The notes under the pieces were generated by a model. That model made no database searches. It saw only the letters and a list, made by a program, of their open reading frames with translations, and was not told the origin of the DNA. A program made the position numbers and the translations under genes. A stretch of 55,337 bases of DNA, from contig NZ_JACVEW010000023.1 in the NCBI RefSeq assembly GCF_017776525.1, positions 1 to 55,337 of the forward strand. The letters run 5' to 3'. This document shows, piece after piece, positions 38,521-47,183 of this stretch (position 1 is the first letter of the stretch; every line of letters starts with the position of its first letter). Source of the stretch: Marinobacterium alkalitolerans. Lineage in GTDB: Bacteria > Pseudomonadota > Gammaproteobacteria > Pseudomonadales > Balneatricaceae.

Positions 38521-41500
38521 ATGCCTACAGTTTCAAATGAAGTTCAAATCAGCGGTCTTTATGCTGCGTTCTTTGATCGCGCACCAGACTGGGAAGGCCT
38601 GCAGAACTGGCTGGCCAAATTTGCCACCGAAGGTGCCACACTCAAGACCATTGCAGCCGGCTTCGCCGAGCATGAAGTGTTCCAAAGCACCTATGGCGGC
38701 ATGAGTGACACCGACTTTGTCAACGCCATTTACCAGAACATGCTGGGTGGTGCTGGCGATGCCCAGGGTGTACAGGACTGGGTCAACTACCTGGCTGCCG
38801 GCAACAGCCGCGCCGACATGGTTGCAGAGTTTGTTCAGTCAGCTCTGACCATCGATCTGGACGACCTGCTGGCTACCGGTCGCCTGACACAAGCCGAGTA
38901 CGACGCTGCCGCTCAGCGCCAGGCACTGATCACCAACAAGGCCACCGTTGGTTACAACTTTGCCAACACCTTGCGCGAAGACTCCAATGTAACCTCCTTT
39001 GGCCTGGCAGTTGAACAGGACCCGGCTTACCTGGCTTCCATCAAAGCGCTGGCCAATGTAGACGCAACGGCTGAAAGCGTTGAAGCAGCAAATGCTTTTA
39101 TCGTCAGTGCCGCTCTGTCTTCTAACCCGACCGGCTACATCAACAACAACGAGCCGAGCAATGCCGAAGTTGTAGGCCAGACCTTCACGCTCACCACAGG
39201 CTCCGATGTTCCGGACAGCACAGCCAACAATGATACCTACACCGCTACAGATACAACTCTGACCGCTGGCGACGCCATCAACGGTGGTGAAGGTAATGAC
39301 ACCCTCAACTACTCTGTGGCAACAGAAGGCGACACTAACGAAGCTGCCTTCACCATGGACAGCGTTGAAGTACTGAACGTTACAAACGACTCTGTCGCTG
39401 ATGGCGGCGAAACAGGCCAGGTTACGTTTGACCTGTCAGGCACCACCGGCCTGGAAACCGTGCGCGCAGACAACTCAACCAACAGCGTTGTATTCAACTA
39501 CATTCAGTCGCTGAATAGCGACGACACCAACGAAGTTGAAATCGACAACCTGACCAATATTACTGCCAATGCTGGTGCGTACTACGCTGCCGCAGCAGTT
39601 ACCGGAACGTCTGATACGGTTAACCTGGAAGTTAACTCAACGGCGATGGGGACTCTGACCGTAGGCCAGATCTCTAATACAGCCGTACAGACCGCAACCG
39701 GTATCGAGACCATCGCAATCAATGCGACCGGCGCAGCAACCACCATCACCAGGCTGAATTCTGACATCACCACTCTGGAAGTGACCGGTGATCAGGATCT
39801 GACCATCGCCACCGCACTGAACAACAACGGAACTGTATCCACCATTGATGCAGATACCTTTGCAGGTGACCTGACCCTGACGACCGGTTCCGAAGCGATG
39901 GACGTAACGGTCGACACCGGCGCTGGAGATGACAACATCACTGTCAACTCATCTGAAGACGTCACAGCCAACCTGGGTGAAGGTGATAATACCTTTGTTG
40001 CAGATCAGGCGGATAACGCTGTAACCGTTGATGTTGTAACCGTAACATCCGGTGCAGGTAATGATGACATCACAACCGGCATGGGTAACGACGATGTTAC
40101 TTCCGGCGCTGGCGACGATACCGTTCGTGTAGGCACCGGGACCGATACGGTCAACCTCGGCGCAGGCAACGACACCGTGACTCTGGGAGATGACCTCTCC
40201 TCTGACGACACTGTCATTGGTGGCGAAGGTGAGGACTCTCTCCGCACTAGCGATATCGCAGACGTCAATGATAACGACGGTGTTGACGGAAATGGCGACT
40301 TCACCAACGTTTCTGAGATGGAAGAGCTGGTATTTACCACCTCAACCAACGGTACTCTGGATGCCGGCGATGACGTTGATGCGGCAGCGAACAGCGACAA
40401 CCTGAACGGCTCGGGCATTCACACTGTCACGTTCGAAGACGGCCTGAATGGCAATGCGCTGATCTCCGATGTTACGGAAGTAACAACTGTTAACCTGGAA
40501 GACGCCTCTGGCAGCAACCTTGATGGCAACGATGATTTTGAAATCAATCGCCTGACGGACGGCACCGAAGATGCGATCAACGTCAATGTTCTGTTGAATG
40601 GTGGATTCGACGCTTCGTTCAACAACATGACGCTGGATGACTATGAAACCATCAACCTGGATGTAACAGATTCCGACACATCTGCCCTGACAGGTGGCGG
40701 TGCCAACACGGTTACCATCGCTGATCTGAACGCTGCAGACCTGAACGATGCGACTCTGAACATCACCGGAAATGCAGATCTGACCATCACCAACCTGAAC
40801 ACTACTGCGGGTCAGGACATTGCGATTGACGCAACTGGCACAACCGGCAGTGTTACCATCGAAAACTCGACCATCGCAGCAGGGGACATGACCTTCACTG
40901 CGGGCGACATTGATGTTTCTATCGATGCGGGTGACGATCGCGACTTCGGTGGTGATGACTCAATCACCGTTGGAACCGGCGATCACTACATCAACGCGGG
41001 TAATGGCGACAACGTCATTGTTGCTGGCGATAACGCCGATATCGCTGATCACAGTGAGATCATCACTGGTACTGGCGATGACAACATCACCGTAGGCAAC
41101 GGAAACGGTACGACGGCCCCGAACGGCAACGAAGGTTTCGACATCGATGCAGGTGCGGGTGCTGACGTAATTACTTCCGGCGCTGGTGATGACATCATCG
41201 TAGCTGGCACCGGTAACGACACTGTGTCTGCAGGTGCAGGTGATGACCGCATTATTGCAGGTACAGGCGCGACCATCCTGGAAGGTGTAGACACTCTGGA
41301 CGGTGGTGCAGGTAACGATACCTTTGAATTTACTTACAGCACCGTCGAAGCCACTCAGGGCTTGACCTCTGCTGATACCATCATTGGTGGAGACGGCACA
41401 GACACCGTCAAAATCACTACCTCCCTGGCAGGGGAAACCATTGTAGATGACATCTTCTACAACTGGTCTTCTGTTGAAGTGCTGGATGTTTCCGACACCA

Positions 41501-44500
41501 CAGACAACGCGGGCGTGACCATCAATGCCATTGCTGATGCCGCTGGCCTCACTACCATTGTGACCAACGCAGCAGATGACAGCGATGACACTATCAACGT
41601 GGGCGAAGGCTTTGATAACGCCCTGACCATCCAGCTTGGCGACGGTGATGACACCATTAACGCTGCCACTGCTCCGGGCGCTATCCGTGTCGAAATCACT
41701 GACGGAAACCTGACGGCCGCTGACAACCTGACAGCGGGCACCAGCACATCTGACGTACTGGCTATTGAAGCAAATGACGGCGTTGCCACGGTCGATGCTG
41801 ATGAATTCGAGTCCATCGTCATCGTCGATGGCACTGACAGCGGTCTGGATGCAGACCTGTTCGGTGACCAGGATACCACCGTCATTCTGACCGATGGTGT
41901 TGTCAACGCAGGACAAACCTTTGTGGTTGATGCCACAGCACTGCAAGATGCCGATGCAGGCATGACACTGGATGCAACTGCTGAAACCGACGGCATGCTC
42001 GACGTGCGCGGTGGTGAAGGCAACGATGTTGTTCTGGGTGGCGCGGGTGCCGACCTGATCGCCGGTAACGGTGGTAACGATACCCTGTACGGCTACGCGG
42101 GCAACGACAGCATCACGGGTGGAGAAGGCAACGACCTGATTAAATCAGGCGCCGGTGCTGATACCGTCGATGGCGGTGCAGGTGATGACATCATCACTGG
42201 TGGTACTCAGGCAGACAGCCTGACCGGTGGTGAAGGTGCAGACTTCTTCCGCTACGATGCGCTGGAAGACTCCAACAGCACCAACACCGACACCATCACT
42301 GACTTCGTCAGCGGTGAAGATAAAGTTGAGATTCTGGATAGCATCCTGACTGGCGCACTGAACTTTGCCGGCAACGCGGCTGATTTCGGTACTGCACAGG
42401 GCAACACCACTGACGGTGACGGCCAGATCGACTATGTCTTCCAGCAGGACAACAACACCCTGTGGGTGGACCTGAACGACGACGGCACGCTCAACGCCGA
42501 CGATCTGCAGATCAAACTGGACGGTGTTTCCGCTATCGCCGCTGGCGATGTGGAAGACTATGCACCTGCGGCTGACACTATTACTATCAACAACAACTCT
42601 GTCTCCCCGGCCTCCAGCCTGGTGGGCACCAACATTGTTGGTGGTGACGGCACATCTACCCTGACCTTCCAGGGCACCAACGACATCACCGGCAACACGC
42701 TGGTCAGCGTTGAAGATGCTGTTTTCGCGGGCGGTTCCGACAACACGCTGACAGCGTCTCAGTTCGATGGATTTGACAGTGTCACCTATGCCGCAGGCGG
42801 CATCTCACTGACTCTGACCGGCGGTACGCACAGCTTCAGCGCTGCTGATGAAGTGGATGATGTAACCCTGGTAGGTGGCTCTTCCGTCTCACTGCTGGAA
42901 AATGCAGACCTGGACGTTACCACCTCCAACGCCGGTGACTCGCTGGTCAACACCGATCAGGATATCGACGGCACCTACGACATGCAGGGCGCTGACGATA
43001 CACTTAACCTGATTGGTAGCCCGCGTGATATCAGCGGTGCCACGGGTCTGGAAACATTCGAAAATCTGGCCTTCAACGGTGATCTGACGATGACCGCAGC
43101 CCAGTTCGATGGTTTCGAGGACATCAACAAGAACCTGGCTGGTACTAACGACATCACGTTGACCACTGCCACGACGACTGCCACCATTGACGCCACCAAT
43201 GATGACGCGATCGACAGTCTGGAGTTGGCCGCAGGCACCAACGTGGTGACCATTGAGGTATCCTCCGATGTGGATATCACAGAAACGGGAGCAGGTGAAA
43301 CCACACTTGATATTGCGGGTACTTATACCGGTACATTTACGGATTCCGCAACAGCCGACAAGGTGATTCTGCAGAATGGCGCCAACATCTCCGGTGCCAC
43401 TGGCCTGGAAACCGGCGATGCGACCCTGCTTGGCAACGCCACCATGGACGATGCACAGCATGACTCCTACCAGGGTGGTACGCTGACCGCTACAGGTGGT
43501 GCCAACACCATCACGATTACCGATGCGGTAAGCGGCACAGCCCACGCGGCTGTCGAGAGCTACGTGTTCCAGACCAGCGGTTCATTCGATGTAACTGCAA
43601 ACACCGACGTTAACCTGAGCGGTGCAGCATCGGCGGATATCGCGGTAACAGCGGGCGGTAACACCATCAGTGGTACTTACGCGCTGGCGGGAAGCAGCGA
43701 TTCACTGATCGTGGCGAACGGTGCTAACATCACCGGTATTAACGGGGGCACAGCCACTACGGCTGAAACGCTTAATATGTCTGCTGTCGAAGTAATGGAC
43801 ATTACTATGACTGCGGCTCAGCATGATGCTTTCACCACCATCAGCCAGAATGGTAGTGATGACACTATCACCTTCACCGCTACCGGTGGTGATACCTCGG
43901 TACAAGGTCGAGCTGGTATCGACACTTACTACATCAACGGCTTGGGCTCTTTCACATTCACGGTGGGCGATGCTGATCAGAATGTTGAAGAAGACAGCAC
44001 CAGCACTAACCTGATCTTCAACAACGCTATTGCGGCTGCCTACACCGGTAACTACAGCGAAATTGGCGAGACCGGCGATGTCTACACCTTTGTAGGCGGA
44101 GTCGATGTATCTGGCGCCACTCTGTCTGAAAACTCTAACGTATTCCTGAGCTTCAACGATCAGGCACAGACAGTGACTCTGACACGTGACCAGCACGAAG
44201 CCCACTCAACTCTGACGAACACCACCGGTGTACAGACGATTGACGTGGATACTGTAGGTGCCGTAACGGCTCGTGTCGGTATCGAAGCCTACGTCATTGA
44301 CGACGCAGCCAATACGCTGACGGTTAACGCTTCCCAGACCGACGTTAATGTCGATTCTGATGATGTCAACGCTGATACCATCGTAGTCGGCGGCCTGACC
44401 GTAACCGGTGATTACACTGTCGATGCTGCTGATACAGTAGAGGTAACTGACGGTGCTAACCTGACTGGCGTGAACAGCGGCGGCGCTATTGCGGGTCTGC

Positions 44501-45159
44501 TTGACCTGACTGGTGGCGTAACCACCACTGTGGCTCAGTACAATGCCTACGATACTGCGGGCATTACTGCAGGAGGTACCGCGGACAGCGTGACTCTGTC
44601 GGATGCGGGCACTGTTACTGCTAACGACGCAGTAGAAAGCTACGTCCTGGCAACCGGTGTCAATCAGATCACCTTTGACGGTGCTGATGCTGTCCGTGCA
44701 GACCAGTCAGTTCAGCTGAGCACAGATGCCGACACGGTTGTTATCACCAATGCCACTGTCGACGACGGTGTGGATGCTTCGGTTTCCATCACCAACTTCG
44801 GCACTGGCGACGTGATCAACACTGGCGCCTCTGACGGCATCTTCTACAATAACTACGCTGGCACAGCCGCTCAGGCGGTTGATTCTGGTGCAATTATTGA
44901 GATTGATGCAGCTGAGTTCCAGGCGGGTGTACCGACCAATACAGCTAATGTGCTGGCTTGGCTGACGGCAGCTGGCGTTACCAGCAACACTGGTGCTGGT
45001 GGTGAGCTCGCAACTGTCATCGCCTACAATGGCGCCGGCTCCGCTGCTCTGTACCACATTGAAAACACCAACGCTGGTGCTGACGCATTTGACACTATAG
45101 AACTAATCGGTATCGTTGATGCCGCTGATAACAGCTTCATCGGTGCCAACTTCGCGTAA
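38521..45159 (+). CDS. Giant DUF4214/RTX protein, probable S-layer protein or adhesin
   Basis: A 2212-residue acidic protein rich in Asp, Asn, Thr, Gly and Ala, with no cysteine that I can find. Residues ~8-115 are a DUF4214 domain (LYAAFFDRAPDWEGLQNWL, FVNAIYQNMLGGAGDAQGVQ). RTX nonapeptide blocks (GGxGxDxxx) lie at ~256, ~512-557, ~847-938 and ~1164-1247. Residues ~1400-2110 hold about six degenerate ~120-residue repeats each with a TxxQ(F/H/Y) motif. There is no N-terminal signal peptide, as expected for type I export, and the last 60 residues are a hydrophobic/acidic tail without basic residues (...NSFIGANFA). Size, composition, lack of cysteine, the secretion operon, O-antigen genes and SapC-type genes nearby all suggest an S-layer protein. 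A large adhesin is the alternative. Confidence 0.85.
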   Translation: MPTVSNEVQISGLYAAFFDRAPDWEGLQNWLAKFATEGATLKTIAAGFAEHEVFQSTYGGMSDTDFVNAIYQNMLGGAGDAQGVQDWVNYLAAGNSRADMVAEFVQSALTIDLDDLLATGRLTQAEYDAAAQRQALITNKATVGYNFANTLREDSNVTSFGLAVEQDPAYLASIKALANVDATAESVEAANAFIVSAALSSNPTGYINNNEPSNAEVVGQTFTLTTGSDVPDSTANNDTYTATDTTLTAGDAINGGEGNDTLNYSVATEGDTNEAAFTMDSVEVLNVTNDSVADGGETGQVTFDLSGTTGLETVRADNSTNSVVFNYIQSLNSDDTNEVEIDNLTNITANAGAYYAAAAVTGTSDTVNLEVNSTAMGTLTVGQISNTAVQTATGIETIAINATGAATTITRLNSDITTLEVTGDQDLTIATALNNNGTVSTIDADTFAGDLTLTTGSEAMDVTVDTGAGDDNITVNSSEDVTANLGEGDNTFVADQADNAVTVDVVTVTSGAGNDDITTGMGNDDVTSGAGDDTVRVGTGTDTVNLGAGNDTVTLGDDLSSDDTVIGGEGEDSLRTSDIADVNDNDGVDGNGDFTNVSEMEELVFTTSTNGTLDAGDDVDAAANSDNLNGSGIHTVTFEDGLNGNALISDVTEVTTVNLEDASGSNLDGNDDFEINRLTDGTEDAINVNVLLNGGFDASFNNMTLDDYETINLDVTDSDTSALTGGGANTVTIADLNAADLNDATLNITGNADLTITNLNTTAGQDIAIDATGTTGSVTIENSTIAAGDMTFTAGDIDVSIDAGDDRDFGGDDSITVGTGDHYINAGNGDNVIVAGDNADIADHSEIITGTGDDNITVGNGNGTTAPNGNEGFDIDAGAGADVITSGAGDDIIVAGTGNDTVSAGAGDDRIIAGTGATILEGVDTLDGGAGNDTFEFTYSTVEATQGLTSADTIIGGDGTDTVKITTSLAGETIVDDIFYNWSSVEVLDVSDTTDNAGVTINAIADAAGLTTIVTNAADDSDDTINVGEGFDNALTIQLGDGDDTINAATAPGAIRVEITDGNLTAADNLTAGTSTSDVLAIEANDGVATVDADEFESIVIVDGTDSGLDADLFGDQDTTVILTDGVVNAGQTFVVDATALQDADAGMTLDATAETDGMLDVRGGEGNDVVLGGAGADLIAGNGGNDTLYGYAGNDSITGGEGNDLIKSGAGADTVDGGAGDDIITGGTQADSLTGGEGADFFRYDALEDSNSTNTDTITDFVSGEDKVEILDSILTGALNFAGNAADFGTAQGNTTDGDGQIDYVFQQDNNTLWVDLNDDGTLNADDLQIKLDGVSAIAAGDVEDYAPAADTITINNNSVSPASSLVGTNIVGGDGTSTLTFQGTNDITGNTLVSVEDAVFAGGSDNTLTASQFDGFDSVTYAAGGISLTLTGGTHSFSAADEVDDVTLVGGSSVSLLENADLDVTTSNAGDSLVNTDQDIDGTYDMQGADDTLNLIGSPRDISGATGLETFENLAFNGDLTMTAAQFDGFEDINKNLAGTNDITLTTATTTATIDATNDDAIDSLELAAGTNVVTIEVSSDVDITETGAGETTLDIAGTYTGTFTDSATADKVILQNGANISGATGLETGDATLLGNATMDDAQHDSYQGGTLTATGGANTITITDAVSGTAHAAVESYVFQTSGSFDVTANTDVNLSGAASADIAVTAGGNTISGTYALAGSSDSLIVANGANITGINGGTATTAETLNMSAVEVMDITMTAAQHDAFTTISQNGSDDTITFTATGGDTSVQGRAGIDTYYINGLGSFTFTVGDADQNVEEDSTSTNLIFNNAIAAAYTGNYSEIGETGDVYTFVGGVDVSGATLSENSNVFLSFNDQAQTVTLTRDQHEAHSTLTNTTGVQTIDVDTVGAVTARVGIEAYVIDDAANTLTVNASQTDVNVDSDDVNADTIVVGGLTVTGDYTVDAADTVEVTDGANLTGVNSGGAIAGLLDLTGGVTTTVAQYNAYDTAGITAGGTADSVTLSDAGTVTANDAVESYVLATGVNQITFDGADAVRADQSVQLSTDADTVVITNATVDDGVDASVSITNFGTGDVINTGASDGIFYNNYAGTAAQAVDSGAIIEIDAAEFQAGVPTNTANVLAWLTAAGVTSNTGAGGELATVIAYNGAGSAALYHIENTNAGADAFDTIELIGIVDAADNSFIGANFA

Positions 45160-45179
45160 TCCTTTCGTCTGAAAGAATG

Positions 45180-45203
45180 CATCTCCCGGTTCGCCGGGGG
45201 ATG
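45180..45203 (+). terminator. UUCG-capped hairpin after the RTX/S-layer gene
   Basis: CATCTCCCGG and CCGGGGGATG pair with one G-U and close on a TTCG tetraloop, an unusually stable RNA hairpin, 20 nt behind the stop codon. With no T run it may protect the 3' end of the mRNA rather than stop transcription. Confidence 0.6.
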
Positions 45204-45216
45204 TAGCGGGCAATAT

Positions 45217-45250
45217 AAAACCCCCACTGCTCCGGCAGTGGGGGTTTTTT
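45217..45250 (+). terminator. Strong Rho-independent terminator
   Basis: A perfect 14-bp stem, AAAACCCCCACTGC / GCAGTGGGGGTTTT with a TCCG loop, ends in TTTTTT. It should end the RTX/S-layer transcript and isolate the LicD gene group, which may have its own promoter: a TATAAT at 45254-45259 directly follows, though no good -35 is seen. Confidence 0.9.
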
Positions 45251-45300
45251 CGTTATAATGCACCAACCTCAAGCAGCAAACTCCAGGATGGACCTGTACA

Positions 45301-46455
45301 ATGACCGACTCATCAGACGCTGCCATCGCCCAGGCACTTCAGGCACTGACGAATGGCAACGTCGAAATGGCCGCCACATATGCACGTAACCTGTTGCAGA
45401 CAGCGCCGGCAAACCCTCACGCCTGGCGTATCTTGGGCGCAGCGCTGTTCAGGCTTAACGAGCCGGAGCCCGCTATCGAGGCCACCCGCAAGGCCGTTGA
45501 GCTTGCCCCTGACAATATCGAAGCCCATTGCAACCTTGCCTGGCAGTACGCTGTGGCAGGCCAATCATGCGAGTCCGAAGCAGAGTATGCCGCCGCACTT
45601 TCACTGGACGCCCGCACCCTCTCGGACCATAACAGTCTGGCCGTCGTCACGTTAATGAGGGGGTTGCTGCCACGAGCCCGTCAGCACCTCCGCGTCATGC
45701 TTGCCTTGCGTACACGCCTCCCTTCCCCACCGGCGGCACAGAAAACACACCAGCCCTTCAATCAGGCCGGCTTCTCTGAGTTAATGTGGTATACACTGAG
45801 TCAGCTTGCCAACACCGGCTTCCATGCTTTCCCCATGGCAGGTACTCTGCTGGGCCTTGTACGCGAAGGCGGTCTGCTCCCCCATGACAAGGACCTGGAC
45901 TTTGGCTTACCCTGGCCCGAGATGGATGCAGCCGTCGCATATCTGTCACAAAATGGTTGGCAAGAGCGTCCCAACCCCATGCACTTCATCAACCCTCGTT
46001 CACTGGTTCACTCACGCACCGGCCTGATTCTGGACCTGTGCGGCATAGCGGTCGAGAGTCCGGGAAAAGGGCTGATTGGGGGGCTCTGGCGCAAGGATAT
46101 TCCCGCAGCCTGGCAACGCATTGTTGAGTACCCTGAGCCGCTGGAACTGATCAGGCAGGCAGGCCCCAAAGGGATGTACTGGTCTTTAAAAGAACCAAAG
46201 CCCTGGCTTGAAGCGCTATATGGGGACTGGAAAACACCTGACCCTGACTTCGATACGCTGGTGGCTGCCAAAAACCTGCGTAATTTCTCCCTGCTGACTG
46301 AATGCTGGGCATACGAGCGAATCAATGGCTATTGGGCTCAGGGTCGCTATCGCAAAGCCCTGGCCACGCTGTCCCATTCCTTGTACTGGCGGCCGGAGGA
46401 TTCTTTGCTGCTCAGCACCCGGTCCCGGCTGGCAGCCATTTACAGTACACTCTAG
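45301..46455 (+). CDS. TPR-LicD/FKRP-family phosphotransferase
   Basis: A 384-residue protein. Residues ~5-130 are TPR repeats (AATYARNLLQTAPANPHAWR, AIEATRKAVELAPDNIEAHC). Residues ~160-345 match the LicD/fukutin-related nucleotidyltransferase fold: MAGTLLGLVREGGLLPHDKD with the acidic catalytic cluster HDKDLDF (Asp196, Asp198, Asp200), then WLEALYGDWKTPDPDFD. LicD transfers phosphocholine from CDP-choline; fukutin and FKRP transfer ribitol phosphate from CDP-ribitol. The next gene encodes a CTP-using cytidylyltransferase, so this protein probably transfers a CDP-activated phospho-group to a surface glycan or protein. The TPR part may dock the acceptor. Confidence 0.85.
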   Translation: MTDSSDAAIAQALQALTNGNVEMAATYARNLLQTAPANPHAWRILGAALFRLNEPEPAIEATRKAVELAPDNIEAHCNLAWQYAVAGQSCESEAEYAAALSLDARTLSDHNSLAVVTLMRGLLPRARQHLRVMLALRTRLPSPPAAQKTHQPFNQAGFSELMWYTLSQLANTGFHAFPMAGTLLGLVREGGLLPHDKDLDFGLPWPEMDAAVAYLSQNGWQERPNPMHFINPRSLVHSRTGLILDLCGIAVESPGKGLIGGLWRKDIPAAWQRIVEYPEPLELIRQAGPKGMYWSLKEPKPWLEALYGDWKTPDPDFDTLVAAKNLRNFSLLTECWAYERINGYWAQGRYRKALATLSHSLYWRPEDSLLLSTRSRLAAIYSTL

Positions 46456-46514
46456 GCGCCAGTGCAGGAGTTCCTGCATTCGGGTACTGAAGTATCAACA
46501 GGGTTGGCAAGCGT

Positions 46515-47183
46515 ATGTGTGAATTATCGGTTGTGATTCCTGCGGCAGGCATTGGCAGCCGCCTCGGCCAGGGACCGAAAGCCTGGCTTGAAATGGACGC
46601 GACTCCCTTGCTGGTATGGGTGGCGCGCAAAGCCTTGCATTTAACCAATGATGTGTGGGCGGCAGTACTGCCGGAAGACTATGCACATGCCGTTGCGCTT
46701 TTCCAGCGCCATCACCTGCCTGTCAACCTGATAACCGGTGGTGCCAGTCGTCAGGAAAGTGTACAGCAACTGGTCAACGCCAGCCACGGCAAGTGGGTCA
46801 TGATTCAGGATGTTGCGCGCCCATTTGCCACCGTGGCACTGTTGCGGAGTGTATTTGATCACGCACGGCTACATGGGGCCGCCGCTGCCTTCCTGCCGCC
46901 CGAGGTCCCGGTTGCAGTGCTTGAAGCAGGTATGGTCACGGGATACCATACCGCAGCTGAAGCCCTTGTGTTTCAAGCACCTCAGGCATTCCCCCGCACC
47001 GCCCTGAACCGGTTGCTATGTGAAGCTCGGAAGACTGGTACTCACCGCCAGTCAACGGCACAGTTATGGCTGGACGCGGGTCGTGCCATTTATCCTGTGC
47101 ACGGCGAAAAAACCAATATCAAACTGACGACCCCGGAAGACTGGGTCATAGCTCAGGCTTTAAAGGAATATCTATACCAATGA
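46515..47183 (+). CDS. IspD/TarI-family cytidylyltransferase
   Basis: A 222-residue CTP:phosphate cytidylyltransferase. The signature PAAGIGSRLGQGPKAW starts at residue ~9 (with the PK lysine), then GGASRQESVQQL, QDVARPF and the tail KTNIKLTTPEDW. The family includes IspD (methylerythritol phosphate), TarI and human ISPD/CRPPA (ribitol-5-phosphate). Placement between a LicD-type transferase and a RuBisCO-like protein, with an ATGA overlap into the latter, argues that it makes an unusual CDP-polyol or CDP-sugar for the transferase rather than serving isoprenoid synthesis. The substrate is unknown. Confidence 0.85.
   Translation: MCELSVVIPAAGIGSRLGQGPKAWLEMDATPLLVWVARKALHLTNDVWAAVLPEDYAHAVALFQRHHLPVNLITGGASRQESVQQLVNASHGKWVMIQDVARPFATVALLRSVFDHARLHGAAAAFLPPEVPVAVLEAGMVTGYHTAAEALVFQAPQAFPRTALNRLLCEARKTGTHRQSTAQLWLDAGRAIYPVHGEKTNIKLTTPEDWVIAQALKEYLYQ

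Noticed and set aside
40054-42260. Short periodic DNA similarity in the RTX gene that could suggest a tandem repeat or CRISPR-like array.
   Set aside because: The period is that of RTX nonapeptides in protein sequence; DNA copies are degenerate and not separated by unique spacers.
40005-44205. Several Ser/Val-rich minus-strand frames inside the giant RTX gene.
   Set aside because: They arise from the biased codon composition of the Asp/Thr-rich repeats; no RBS and no recognisable proteins.
46463-46478. Small hairpin TGCAGGA-GT-TCCTGCA between the LicD and cytidylyltransferase genes.
   Set aside because: No T run follows, the loop is only two bases, and the genes look co-transcribed, so I did not call it a terminator.
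47066-47179. A 38-codon upstream extension of the RuBisCO-like gene.
   Set aside because: It lies within the cytidylyltransferase gene, is basic and Cys-rich in a way unlike the family, and the ATGA overlap start at 47180 matches the family N-terminus.
46515-47183. IspD as the housekeeping isoprenoid enzyme.
   Set aside because: The usual ftsB/ispD/ispF neighbourhood is absent and the overlap is with the RuBisCO-like gene. I keep the possibility open because the family motifs alone cannot separate substrates.
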